This document shows, in pieces, positions 1-11,639 of a stretch of 64,000 nucleotides of DNA. The notes below the pieces were generated by a model that searched no databases, had not been told where the DNA came from, and saw nothing but the letters and a program-made list of their open reading frames with translations. The DNA comes from Thuidium tamariscinum (lineage: Eukaryota > Streptophyta > Bryopsida > Hypnales > Thuidiaceae): contig OX344750.2 in assembly GCA_947034885.2 (NCBI GenBank), forward strand, positions 15,122,053-15,186,052, given 5' to 3'. How positions within the stretch are numbered: the first letter of the stretch is position 1; the number at the start of each line of letters is the position of its first letter. The translations under genes and the position numbers were made by a program.

Positions 1-1150
1 GTCCTTCGCCTCCCCAATTCTCAGGAAGGTTTGGTACATGAATTCACGATGGGTCGAGTAATGGTTATAGACTTCCTGGGCCAGAGTCGTTTTCCCAACC
101 TCACCCATGCCACAAATGCCGAGAATCGCCACACTGTCCCCCATTTCTTCCAGATGTCCAATGGTTTTCTTAAGCAGCACCTCCCCGCCAACATTAGGTC
201 GTGGGACTGGCTGCCTCCTCTTCAAACCGTTTTGGGGTACAATGATTTCCTGCACTCGATGGATGATTTCTTTTTTGAGCTGATTTGTATCCCTGCAAAC
301 ATCAGTACATACATTCAATCCCACCGTTCAATTTTCCAGGCTAGGGTAAACTGATTGATCAAGAGAAGTTGAGCTTAAATTCAACCTTGAACAAGTATGT
401 AGAGCCTCTTGCAATCAATTTACGTTATAGCGCGAGAAAGAATCAGAGTACTGGGGTTTCGCCGACATACCCAGAGAATTTGAGAAGTTCGAATCCTTTC
501 ACATCCGCAGCATCATGAAGAGCTTTCTTCCATCCTGAGAGTCGTGCTTCCGAATATCTGCCTTCTTTCTTCTGAAACGCTTCCCGGAAAGGATTTCCAG
601 CTGCATCGGGCCTTCGAAGATCTTGAGGCTTCACGTCGTAGAAGACAGGTAGAAAGGTCACAGCGCTAGCGCTAGGATTCTTTTTGCTACATTCCAGCAT
701 AGCAACGAGCTCATCGAGGCAGTACTCCGATTCCGCGTACCCGGGAGAAAAGATTGCCAAGTGAACCGGTGTATCTCGAATCGCTGACTTGATCTCCTCA
801 AACGCATCTCTCCCCTCCACCACTGACTTGTCGACGAAAGGAGTGTACTGCTTCTCAGTGAGCGCTTCTTGAAGATGGGTAACAAACTTCAGCTTCGTGT
901 CAGGCCCCCGGTGGTTGATGAAAATGTCGTATTTGATCTGATGCTGATGAAGATATGGAGCTGCAGCAGGCGGGCTGTTCCCAGTCTCCGCATCGGGTGA
1001 ATCCTCAGAGTTTGCAGTTGGGGGAAGGCTGTGGTCGGTAGAATTGAGACTGGGTTGCTTATTGAGTAAGGGTAGATGGCTTCGAGTTCTCCAAAATCCA
1101 CCACACAACCACTCTAAGGATCTCGAAATGAAGTCTGAAATGGTATACAT
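1..1150 (-). CDS. TIR-NB-ARC immune receptor, 5' part (runs off left edge)
   Basis: This is an intracellular TIR-type NLR immune receptor, of which only the first exon and the start of the second are in the window. Exon 1 runs from the ATG at 1150 down to 471 (680 nt) and encodes an N-terminal segment beginning MYTISDFISR, a Pro/Ser-rich linker and a TIR domain with FINHRGPD and the YCLDEL box that carries the Glu needed by plant TIR NADases. The donor at 470 reads GG|GTATGT. The acceptor TTTGCAG leads into exon 2 at 292, giving GDTNQLKKEI and then a P-loop, GMGEVGKTT. The paralogue at 45574 has GMGGVGKTT at the same place. Exon 1 has the same length in both copies despite small compensating codon gains and losses, which suggests selection on the frame. 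The ATG is chosen because it is shared by both copies. Whether the remainder is intact cannot be seen. Confidence 0.88.
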
Positions 1151-2290
1151 GCTGATAATTATCAAGGCTTCGGTGAAGTGATAATTGAATGTGTACTATG
1201 AGGTGAAAGCTCGCAATTCTTGGATTCTTGACTGCTACTTAGGGTTTCTGAGACTCTTGCAACGAAGGTTTCGGCGTTTCGTACTCTAGAATATCCGGGC
1301 GTTCATAAGTTTAATACCGTTTGTTTGGCTGTGTAATCCATCCTGCCAGGCTAGCTAGCTTCCCGTTGCAACGTTGGTGACGTTATCATTTCCTCTCCAC
1401 CTCTCAATCCAAACCATTCAAGCACGCTGTTGAAACAACTGATTGACCCAAGAAGAACCCAAGAGTAGTGATTCAAGCTAAAGGCGCGCGTGCATGCAGG
1501 CACTGAGAGGAGGTGCTCAACCAAGTCAATGTGCTCGATCTGTAACTCTATGAATTGCGACTAGCGAGCTACGTCCTGGATGCCAAGACCACTCTATGTA
1601 CTACATGTTTAATAATGAAATCTTCAAAGAGATTCGATCCCCAGTTAATTGAGCCTATTCACCACAACTGCAGATCGAGCATGTCACCTACTCACTCTGT
1701 AGTTTGAACCTTTACTTAATGCGGGAAGGTCTGATCGATGTGAAGCTGTGCAGATGAATTTGTACGAAATAAGCTAATATAAGAGGCCGTTAATTTTACC
1801 ACAAAGCTCTAGCTCTGCATGTGCCCATGCCAAGCACTACTGTATGTCTTCCTCGTAATCGATCGGCTCTTAATTCAGGGAGTTGTAGATCGATCATATC
1901 GATCGATCGCTGCAAGGAACGTACACGTACCACTAGAATCCTGGAGCCTGAAGATTATGAGACTCCCGGGTGGAAATCAACCACACTGAAATCACTAATC
2001 AGCAATGATCGATCAATACTAATTAATGAGCAGCCTGTTCTACGCCGCGCGCTAAAGATGCCAACATGCAAGTTAGGCATGCAAACAACTCCGAGTTGGA
2101 ACTAATTTCTAGCTGGAAGCCAAAATTTCTGTATACCAACGGACATTCGCCAAGAAATTAAATACTGATCGACTGGTGGGTATTTTGCGAGGAGGTTGCC
2201 TCTAGGTCGATCGATAGCTTCGCTCCCCTCTCCGCGTAACCCTGGAAGGACGCGGGGGGTCTCTGGTATTCATCATTTCTAAAACCGTGG
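1151..2290 (-). promoter_or_regulatory. 5' flank of the left receptor gene, conserved inverted in the right copy
   Basis: About 1.1 kb upstream of the left TIR gene is readily alignable by eye, in inverted orientation, with 44510-45573 upstream of the right copy. Shared landmarks include the GCTAGCTAGC palindrome (about 1350-1362 and 45174-45181 or 45369-45378), a block around 1960-1980 matching 44845-44885, and a block around 2060-2110 matching 44610-44680. It also contains several GATCGATC runs near 1890-1910. No convincing TATA box or start site could be assigned. The region presumably contains promoter and 5' UTR. Similarity stops near 2290, where the repeat-filled stretch begins. Confidence 0.5.
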
Positions 2291-2736
2291 GAATCATTAG
2301 GCCCGCGCATATACAGCTCCGTGAGGGCTCCGTCTGATCTGCATGGCCTGAGGCGGGCCCCACCCCACAAGCTCGACCCTGCCCAGCGCCTGCGGCCCTT
2401 TTCCCACGGCGCTTGCTGGCTTGGGAAAAAAAAATAGGAAGTCACATAAGGGAGAGGCACACCTGTAGCCAATGCCGTCCATTTCTACAGCAGACAATCA
2501 TTTCAGGCTATAAATGTAGGTAGGCAGTACATGGCTTATTGCTTTTGACCTAAAACGATAAGCAGTCTACAATCCCGCTACATTTTTGTTATAGAATGAA
2601 CAATTGACTTAGAAATGGATGGCATTGGATGTAGGTGCGCCATTGGGTGCCTCTCTTGTGAGAGGATTTTTGTTAGTTTAGAAAATTGTGAATTCCTGGA
2701 CTGTGAAAATTTGCTGAAATCTGCCACACAAGTGAT

Positions 2737-4562
2737 GGGTCGTTGCAAGAAACACTTACCGGTTTTGGCTCAAAATGGCTCAAAATTAGTGAGTCCTATG
2801 AGTCCTATGATCCTTTGGAATAAAGTTTTTTTAAACTGAAAAAAATACGAATAATTTGAAGATCAATGAGAATATTATGTCTCTTGAAATTCAGACCTAA
2901 GAAAAAAAAATTCTTAATGTTATAGACAATGGAAAATACAATGAAAGGGTGAATGCAAGAAACACTTGTACTATTTGTTGCGTTTCATCACACCCTATTT
3001 TTTTCTTTTTCTTTTAGCTATAACTTTTGTGTTTTAGCTCCAAATGACTCAAAATTTATAGGGAAGCTACTCATGGATATTATATATCTAAAATGAATTT
3101 TGGAGATTTTTCAAAAATAATTTATTATTTTTAAATAGCCCCGAAAATTTCTCACAGTACTCAATTTAAGGGTTTTTAGCACCTCGTTTCTCCAAAAAAA
3201 CGAATTTTGACCTAAATTTTGGAGAACATGGTCTCCTAGTAGACATATACCTACTGTCCAAAGGAATTCTAAAAATACTTATTTTTAAGTGTTGTAGAAG
3301 TCTACAAAGAGAGCTTCATTCTGCATTTTTTTCCAAAGGTATAAAACATTATTTTGGTGAGTTTTTTGGTCAAATCTCATAACCAAAAAGTTTTTTCAAG
3401 TTTTGAATTTTTATGTATTTTTCAAAAAAATAATACTATTTTTAACAAATTAAAACGTCACAAGTTGTATTTTCTTCACTAGAACTTTGGACATAGAATT
3501 CTCATAGAATTCCGGTGAAAAAAATACAACTTGTGACATTTTAATTTGTTAAAAATAGTGTTATTTTTTTTTAAAATACATAAAAATACTGAACTTGAAA
3601 AAACTTTTTGGTGATGAGATCTAACCAAAAAACTCACCAAAATAATGTTTTATACCTTTGGAAAAAAATGCAAAATGAAGCTCTCTTTGTAGACTTCTAC
3701 AACACTTAAAAATAAGTATTTTTAGAATTCCTTTGGACAGTTGGTATAAGTCTACTAGAAGACCGTGCTCTCCAAATTTTAGGTAAAAATTCGTTTTTTT
3801 GGAGAAACAGGGTGCTAAAAACCTTTAAATTGAATATTGTGAGAAATTTTCGGGGCTATTTAAAAATAATAAATTATTTTTGAAAAAACTCCAAAATTCA
3901 TTTTAGATACATAATAGCCATGAGTAGCTTCCCTATAAATTTTGGGTCATTTGGAGCTAAAACACAAAAGTTATAGCTAAAAGAAAAAGAAAAAACTAGG
4001 GTGTGACAAAAGGCTTTAAGTGTTTCTTGCATTCACCCGAAAATAGCTCTTTTTTCACTAATTTGGTGAAAATAGTAAAAAAATTCAAAAAATGAAAATG
4101 AAAAATTCATTTTTTTTCCAAGTAAAGGTCTTTTTTTTCCAACAAATTTCATCTTTGGAAAAAATTAATTCTATTCTCTACACTTGCACAAAGTCAGCCA
4201 CTTTGACGACATGTGGAGGTTGAACAGTATAGTATTTTCAAAAAATCTCTTTGTGGTCTTGTATAACTTTAGATGAGGTCCTTGCATGCCAATTTTCAGC
4301 TCAAAATTTACATTTTTGGGTCAAAAATAGGACTAAAACCCCCCCAAAATGGCCAAAGTAGACATCCAATCGGGGGCAGTTTAAAAATAGTAAACTAATT
4401 TTGAAAAAATTGAAAAAATTACACAAAATGTGAAACTTTTGTAAGCACTTTAATTTCAAGTTTCAAATCAAATGAACAAAAGTTGCAAAAGTTATGAGCA
4501 AAAAACTACCTACTAAAGGTCAAGGGGATAAAAAAAAAGACAAGTGTTTCTTGCAATCACCC
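2737..4562. mobile_element. Foldback-family DNA transposon, outer copy with a nested copy inside
   Basis: Ends are GGGTCGTTGCAAGAAACACT on the left and the inverted counterpart AGTGTTTCTTGCAATCACCC on the right. Flanks are TGAT and TGAC, an imperfect 4-bp target duplication. Removing the nested element at 2947-4038 leaves about 730 bp, the same length as the copy at 34949-35671. No coding sequence is visible, so it is a non-autonomous element. Confidence 0.65.
2947..4038. mobile_element. Foldback element: two ~530-bp inverted arms, nested in the outer copy
   Basis: Left arm 2947-3480 and right arm 3514-4038 are near-perfect reverse complements around a spacer of about 33 bp (about 3481-3513). 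The termini are GGGTGAATGCAAGAAACACT and its complement. It is flanked on both sides by GAAA (2943-2946 and 4039-4042), an apparent 4-bp target-site duplication. There is no ORF. A transcript across it would fold into a very long hairpin. Confidence 0.85.
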
Positions 4563-5325
4563 TGACATGATGTGGCCAATAGACTGCTACATCAAATAAT
4601 AATACTTTATTAATATCTTATTAATATTTTTTTAAATCAAAAAATTAAAAAATCATAAATTTTTTATATTTTTATTTTTATTTTTAAGAATTTTTTTTTA
4701 AAAATTTAAAAAAATCTAACCATCATTGATTTATTCACAGATTAGGGAACAAGATTGAAACAATCTCTTAGTGCCCTAAAAAATCCTCTTATGAAAGAGA
4801 AACGAAGTAGAGAAGCATGATCCCTTCTACGGTTTGATAGACCTTTTTTTTGGCTCCCTTTATTCACCTTGCAAATAAAACTTTGAGGTAAACAAACAGT
4901 GGGGGTTCAAACCCCACGTCTTTATGAACTCTGCTCCATTAGGGCTGGGTTGAACTAACCTACACTTCAATGCCCTCATATTTGATGTTACATGCCTTTA
5001 ATTTGCTTCATGTACAAAGGCCTATTGGTAATAAAATATTTTAAGAAATTCATTTGAAGTCATAAAAACTATAGAAGATCTACATTTTCCACTCCTAAAA
5101 TCAAGGATTAATGATTGCGTTTGTCTCCTACATGGGAGAATTCCTAATCATTCATCAGACCATTCTGGTTTGCAACATCGTTACAAAGTTAAAATAGCTT
5201 GTATGTATTTAGCCCATGCTCCAAATACTCCTTGTAGATTATACTATAAATTTTTACACTAAGAATGAAAAACTATCCAATAGGGGGGGGGATCACAGCA
5301 CCTCCATCCAAAGCCCTTTGCATTC
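4563..5325. other. AT-rich intergenic, degenerate repeat debris
   Basis: The first part (about 4563-4793) resembles the family at 6582-6885 and 7011-7291: an AT-rich core bounded by GTGGCCAATAG-like sequence and AAATCCTCTTATG. The rest contains poly-A/T runs and no recognisable gene. Confidence 0.35.
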
Positions 5326-5330
5326 CCTAG

Positions 5331-6059
5331 GCAATTGCAAGAAACACTTGTCCTATTTTCTGTCACACCTAGTGTGCTGATTTGTTTTTTGGCCATAACT
5401 TCTATGTCTTGTCTCCAAATGACTCAAGATTTGTAGAGAAGGTACTCATAAATATCATACACCTTCCCTAATTTTTTCATAATTTTCAAAAATATTTCAC
5501 TATCCAAAAATAGCCCCCAATTGAATGTCACACTTAGTAGTAGTTAGGGAGTTTTAGTACTATGAAATACCTTTTCTTTTTAATGATTTTGAGATTAAAT
5601 TTGGATGAGATGGTCTTCTAGTAGACTTACAACTCTCCAAGTGAGGGATTTTGAAAAACATTATTTTTATGTTGTGTAGAAGTCTACAAAGTGAGCTTCT
5701 TTCTGCTTACATTTTGAAACCTATAAAGTATTATTTTAGTGATTTTTTTGATGAATGACTATCTCCATAAAGTTGTTGCAAATAGATAGTTTTGATTTTT
5801 TGAATTTACATAATTTCTCTATTTTTCCCTAATTAAAACATCAAGATATGTATTTTCTTAGGACTTGGCACTTTTCTAGTTCTCCTACTTAGACAATTTT
5901 TCTATGCAATTCCTTTTATGGGTACCTTCATTTTAAAGGTGTATATAGAAGTCATATTTTTTAAATTTAAAAAAATTAATTTTCTAATTTGAAAGTACTT
6001 CTAAAGAATGAGCCAAATGCAACAAAATCGGTAGGTGTTTCTTGCAATCACACACACCC
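5331..6059. mobile_element. Foldback-family element, degenerate copy
   Basis: It begins at CAATTGCAAGAAACACTTG and ends at GTGTTTCTTGCAATCAC, with an interior similar to the other copies: the side-by-side block on a change of colour in the alignment is the GTAGAAGTCTACAAA stretch near 5685 and the ACTTGGCACTTTTCTAGTTC stretch near 5870. Its length of about 725 bp matches the family. The terminal GGG/CCC bases have decayed and no target duplication could be recognised. Confidence 0.6.
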
Positions 6060-6581
6060 ACACCCCTGAGAATGACCATGTGGTGTGCATTGGTAAACCA
6101 TAAGTGAAAGACAAAGTTGAAATTCTTGGAGAATTTGGAGTGCCTTTATTTCTCTTCCACGGGTGAAGAAACGGCACTTAGAACTGTAAAATCTCTCAAG
6201 GCAATTTTTCAAAGTGCATACTTAGCCAAGTACAGCTTGTGGAGCTACTAACTTACCCAGCTTTGCAAGCCAAGAAAACCTAGAGAATCACTCCTATCAA
6301 GCAAAAAGGAATGTCACATACTCACGATTGGCCCTACTTTTCTCTCGCTAAATTTTCTCCAACTTCAAAGAAATCTAGTTCATCCAATTCTCACAGGAGG
6401 TGTGACTACCAACCCTTATTGATTGATGAGAGTTCGTGCTAATTAATTTTTTTATTGTAAACCGTTGCACAATTAATTTTCTTGGTTGCTAGACTTTTAT
6501 AGTGTGCTACGGGATGAAAAATGCCTCTACACCAAGGCTTTTCTTCTTTCATTTATGAAGAAGTGTCATAGTGGCGAAATA

Positions 6582-6885
6582 CATTAGGAAGGATTTGAGG
6601 GCTCCCAAGGGCCATTTTAGGGGCTGTTCCTAAAATTGTCAGGAGAACTCTTGGTTGTTGTCAATCGGCTATTAACCTAAAAATAAATAAATAAAAATTT
6701 TGGATCTTGAAATATGAAAAAAGGTCCAAAATTTTATTTTACTTTTTCAAGAAAAACAAAAATCTATAATGTGGCACTCGCTCGACCACGTAGGATTCTT
6801 ACAAAACTGCGTTCACACGACAGATTCTACATTTTCAGATTGTAGGAACACGTAGTCTCCCGGAGGCTTCAAATCCCTTCTAATG
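6582..6885. mobile_element. Small MITE-like element, CATTAG..CTAATG ends
   Basis: The termini are inverted: CATTAGGAAGGATTTGAGGG on the left, with the complement of CATTAGAAGGGATTTGAAG on the right. The interior has an A-rich block and a GTGGCACTCGCTCGACCACG block. It shares its plan with 7011-7291, so the two are members of one non-autonomous family, about 280-300 bp long. No ORF is visible and the superfamily is unassigned. Confidence 0.5.
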
Positions 6886-7010
6886 AAATGTTGCAGTGGT
6901 GCTCGAAATTGCAACATTCATCCACTTATTGGATGTATAGTACAGTTTTCATCTACAATTAGGCAATTTCATCTAATATTTATTATTAATTCAAAGTTGC
7001 CTAATAATAT

Positions 7011-7291
7011 TAGAGGGGATTTGAGGCCTCCAAAGGGCCGTTTTCGGGCTATTCCCCAAAACTGTTCCTGTAACTGCTGGCCGCTATCAGGCCAACATTT
7101 ACCAAAAAAAAAAAAAAAAAAATTGGGTTCCTGAAATATGAAAAAAATCCCCCCCAAAAAAATTTAAAAAAAATTAAATTAATGACGTGATACTCTCTTG
7201 ACCACGTTGGATTTCTGTTCACGAGGCAGAAACTGCGTTCCCGTAGTCCGGGAACCCGCAGTCTTCTAATGGCCTCAAAAATCCTCTAATG
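7011..7291. mobile_element. Small MITE-like element, second copy of the CATTAG family
   Basis: It starts TAGAGGGGATTTGAGGCC and ends GGCCTCAAAAATCCTCTA, an inverted terminal pair. It carries the same A-run followed by a CTCTTGACCACG segment as the copy at 6582-6885, and CCGGGAACCCGCAG before the right end. A related degenerate copy lies around 62800-63085. Confidence 0.5.
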
Positions 7292-7450
7292 TTTTGGATA
7301 TTTTTCAGCCAAATTATTTTTTCTGGTGCAATTTGGCATTAAAAGCCACAATAAAAGCCCCGCTATACTCTCTCTTTCATGCAATGGTTCACCATTTTTT
7401 TAAAATTTTTTAAATTTTTTAAAAATGTCTGCACTCTGCTTTGCAAATAA

Positions 7451-7832
7451 GGGAGAAACACCCATTTCTGTCCCTGTACCTATTCCTGGTTCCTAGAGTG
7501 TCACTAAATCTGTCCATAAGCATCCATTAAAGTATCTAACAAATGTTTAACTCTAATTTGCTGACGCAGTTGTAACAGACATGTATAATTTTCATTCACT
7601 GACAACTGATTTCAGCAGAGTTCAGTTTAGGATACACCTATAGGACGGTTCCAGTGATCTAGGGAGCCAACTCTTTGAAAATTTGTAGAAATTACATACT
7701 GATTCCGAAAAATTAAATTTTTTTTGAATATTCATTATTTTCTCTCGTTAATACTAGAAAAATATCAATTTTAGAAAAAGATGCCTCCAACCATGCTGAA
7801 TTCCTTATTTGGACGGTTTTGGGTGTTTCCAC
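7451..7832. mobile_element. MITE-like element with AGAAACACCC termini
   Basis: The left end GAGAAACACCCATTTCTGTCC is an imperfect inverted match of the right end GGACGGTTTTGGGTGTTTCC. The interior is shared with 21771-22153, for example TCTAGGGAGCCA near 7665 and GCTGAATTCCTTATTTGGAC near 7795. It is about 380 bp and non-coding. Confidence 0.5.
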
Positions 7833-7864
7833 TGTATGATGGGTCAGTTCTTAAAGGCCCGGCT

Positions 7865-10800
7865 GCACTCACATGGACTTCGTATATATATGTAATTATG
7901 GGTTTCTAAAGTGTCTGTAACTTACTGATGGCCACTCGGGAGCCTTGGTTGCGTGAGATTCCCGGAAACGCTTGTCACGCGAAAACGGGAATGGCCGACC
8001 TCAGTCTGACAGCCCACAAGAGAAACCTGCCTGGGGAAGAAATCAACCAGTTTCATTCGCCGGAGCCTCCAACCAAAAAATGACTAAGTTATGGAGGGTG
8101 GCAGATAGAAAGCCATGATAGAAACTCCGGTCCCAAGAAGACGGAGGTCGGTGTGATTAAAGAGTGTATGTTTGTTTAGACAATGAGCTACTGCGGGTAG
8201 TCACGGCTTCTTTCAGCAACCAGATTTTGCAGAAGAATGAGGGAAAATAGGGACCAATCTAGGGACGATCAAGGCGAAGGAGTTGTGACACCCCTCTCCG
8301 ATGCAGTGAGGCATGAAGAATCGAAATCTTGCGAATGCAATTACCAGTGTTTACTTCATCGGTGAGATCGACAACTTCGACAGTGCGATCGGCAGCTTCC
8401 AGAGCAGAAGATCGAAGTTGGGGTAACAACTTCGCTCGTGAACGATTCTGCACACCCGTTATTCACCTTTGGAGCAGAATAACGAAAGTTGTGAAGCCTT
8501 TACAGAACAAGAATATTCGTTACCGAGGGTCGCGCGAACAGCCAACCATCCAGTGCTAGGACGTGATTTTTGTGTGAAGTTTAGCACAGTGAAGAAGGTG
8601 TAACAACCCCCATTGCCCACCGGACAAAAGGCCATTGAAGGAGGTCAATGTACATAACATTCAGTAGCATCAAGGGACTTTGCCTTCTGGAGGGTGTAGA
8701 ATATTCAACACTCCAACAGTGTTTCATCACTAACTGACTAAAGGAAGTGGACTTGTGGAGGATGGAAAGGATGTTGGGTGTGGAATCACTACAGTAGTAG
8801 AAAATCTGTCAAATTTTGTTGTTTTGGTTGGGTTGATGATCAACAAATTTTTGTCAATCAAACAAATTTGTTGATCATCAACGGAACTAAAACAACAAAA
8901 TTGGAAAGATATGTCACATCCTTCACTATAGAAAGAAGGCAGAGCCATAACGTGCTACTGAATGTTATGTAAGTTAGACTATTTGTCAATCTCCTTGCTT
9001 AACCACTCCAAGTAATTCCAAGGGGACATTGGTACAAGTGAAACAAAAAGCCTCCTGTTTTGTACTTAACTAATTTACCTCATACACTTTTGCTAATTGA
9101 TCGGGGGCCTCATATTGCAAATATAGTTCATAATTTAAAAAAAAAATTATTTGCAAAAAAACTAAAAAAATTTCAGCGTTTTTCCAAGTGGCCGAGTAAA
9201 GGTTTGGTTCACCCTAGCCATTCGGGAGGGGGTGGCATATAATCAATGATCTCTTACTTTAGTGAATGAACCATCTAAGGCAAGAATGTCCTCTATAGGG
9301 AAAAGAATGGTGGATGAGACTTTGTTATCAAATCTTTAAGGAGGGAAAATTCGAGAGGTTTCAGGGCCAATTTTCAACATAATTTTGTGAGTTATTGTGA
9401 TTTATTTACGCTTAATCAAAGTTGAAGATCAAAGTGTAGGTTGCTAATAGTGGTCTTAGGTAAGAGCATAAATGAAGCCCCATAGCAATGAAAATAGTGC
9501 ATGTCAGTTCAAAAATGCATGAAGACCATATTTAGGATGCTCCTCCTAGAGTCTTAACCTTGTAACTTTGGTGATAGCATTTTGTGGCATTTGGATGACA
9601 TTACAGATAGAAGAGGATTGAAAGCAATTTTTCATCCATTTCTTTTTTCTTGACCTTTCACAAAAGATTATAAAGAGCACCTAATTTTTTTTGTAGTCTT
9701 GTGACTATTATTTTTATATGATTAAGAAATTTGTAAAAAAAATTGGATCCCAACATATGCTATTTGCAATGTATTTTGGGAAGTTGTGGCTCTTTGCTTT
9801 AAAGCTGAAATTTCTTTGCAAAAATGATATTCTTAAAATTTGAGCCCAACTAACAAAATGACGGTCATCTATTGTAATTTCAACTCCAATTGGAATTTTG
9901 AAAAAATTGTAATATTGAATATTGTATTGCAATTTGAACTTCCGATATATTTTTGATGTCTTCTATACTCTAATTATAGAATGACAAGGCATTCAAGTTT
10001 ACACCATCATATTTGTTCCTATAATTTACATCCATAGTGTAATTTTCAGATTTTTTGAAATAATTCTCTATTTCATATGATTTTCCTTCACTTTTTCTTA
10101 AGATATTCTTATAAAAAACAATTTTTTTCAAAAAAAACCCTGAAAATTTCATAAAGTCAAGAAGACATCTTTGAAAAATAAAAAATGGGAATGAATTGAG
10201 TGATGGGAATTGAGGTTGAAAATCACTGGTTATAGGTCCGGTGTTTTAGGGTTAAAAACATGCACCAAATTATTTTAAATTACTCTACAAAAGTGACTTT
10301 ATTAAACAATTCTTACTTTTAAATGGTGCTTCCAAATTAATGGCTTTCCTACAAGCATGCACTGCATATGTTTATTCAATTCACTTCCCACTTTCATAAA
10401 AATATTAGTGCACTTCATTAAGTGCACCTCGCCTCTTTCTACTACGAATTTCATTTCTATTTTTAGCAAAAACCAAACCATACAATTAGGAGATCTATAT
10501 GCTGTAAACTCATAATTTACTCACACTATTCCATTGTCAACGACAACAAAAACTTATTTTCTTACAATCAATCTTCTATATAATTTTTGAAACTTCTATA
10601 GGACAGTTTCAAATGTCTAAACAATTTTCGAACCTTTTTGCATAAATACCCCACACAAAGGTCAGATTTGGTAAAAATTAAGTCATTTTTGGAAGAAAAA
10701 AAATGACACATGTCATCTTGTGAATGTTTTACAATGACATAGATCCTTGAAAATCTGACATGGAAATTCTATTTTGGTACTCAATTGCCAAATTAGACCT

Positions 10801-11417
10801 TCATGTATAGTATCAAGTGCTACTTTTGAATCATGTCTAACGTCCAAGACTTGTGGGTTGAACAAAGGGCTCCAATTGAGCAATAGGATTATCAGTTCCA
10901 ATCTAAGTCTAATCTACCTATTTATATTATCCCTAATTGCCCAAGCTATAAATACATATTCCATTTTAGAAGTCAATTATATTATTGTTGACAACACATT
11001 TTTAATCTAGAAAGAATACAAGGCAATAAAAAAAATTCCTTCTTGTCTAACTTGTTACGCAATTGCTACCTTGTTTAAAGCTTTCAAATGAAATATTTCA
11101 ACTCTTCTAGATATGGAAGTAGTCACTTTGGGCTATTTGGGCAAGTAGAAGTTGTTTTGATATTTGAGATGTCCCATACCTTAGTTGAAAGTCTTGGTTG
11201 TTGATTGCACTAATAAATGTAGCGATGCTATTGCAAATATTTTTAGGCAATTCTAAACTATTGACTTTTATTGTCAAGCTAGTTGAGTTGACAAATGTTC
11301 AAGGGATTGAGTACAATTTGTTTTCACTATCTAAAGAATGAAGGGTTTTCCACACTAGGATAGTCACACCTTCTTCATTGCTTACAAATTCTCTTGGAAA
11401 TGGAGATGTGGTAGTTT
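7865..11417. other. Intergenic stretch within the left duplication arm; no gene recognised
   Basis: It contains duplicated segments (7865-8190, 9225-9255, 10655-10960, 11040-11410) that pair with the right arm. A short hairpin at about 8810-8912 has arms around TTGTTGATCATCAAC. The moderate-GC stretch 8220-8640 has short open frames on both strands, none with recognisable protein similarity. Segment 9290-10600 has no counterpart in the right arm, so it is an insertion here or a deletion there. Confidence 0.4.
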
Positions 11418-11633
11418 CACTAGTAGAAACCCCCATTTAATATGACAAGACCTAATTTTTCTTGACAAATTTTGTTAGACATCAAATGTAACAACCTGTA
11501 TTTTTATGTTAGCATTGATGTTATGTTGAATGTTTTTGTTGACATAAAAACATGGGTTGTTACATTTGATGTTTAACAAAATTTGTCTAGAAAAATTAGG
11601 CCTTGTCACATTAAACAAGGGTTTCTACTAGTG
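11418..11633. mobile_element. CACTA-type MITE
   Basis: It has 15-bp inverted termini, CACTAGTAGAAACCC and GGGTTTCTACTAGTG, and is flanked by TTT on both sides (11415-11417 and 11634-11636), a 3-bp target duplication as expected for CACTA (CMC) elements. Most of the 216 bp folds back on itself. The corresponding place in the right duplication arm (near 40960) reads through without it, so it inserted after the duplication. Confidence 0.8.
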
Positions 11634-11639
11634 TTTTCA

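Noticed and set aside
31-354. 107-codon plus-strand open frame at the left edge
   Set aside because: It is the antisense of NB-ARC exon 2 and the first intron of the minus-strand receptor; the same antisense frame is open at 46415-46897 in the paralogue.
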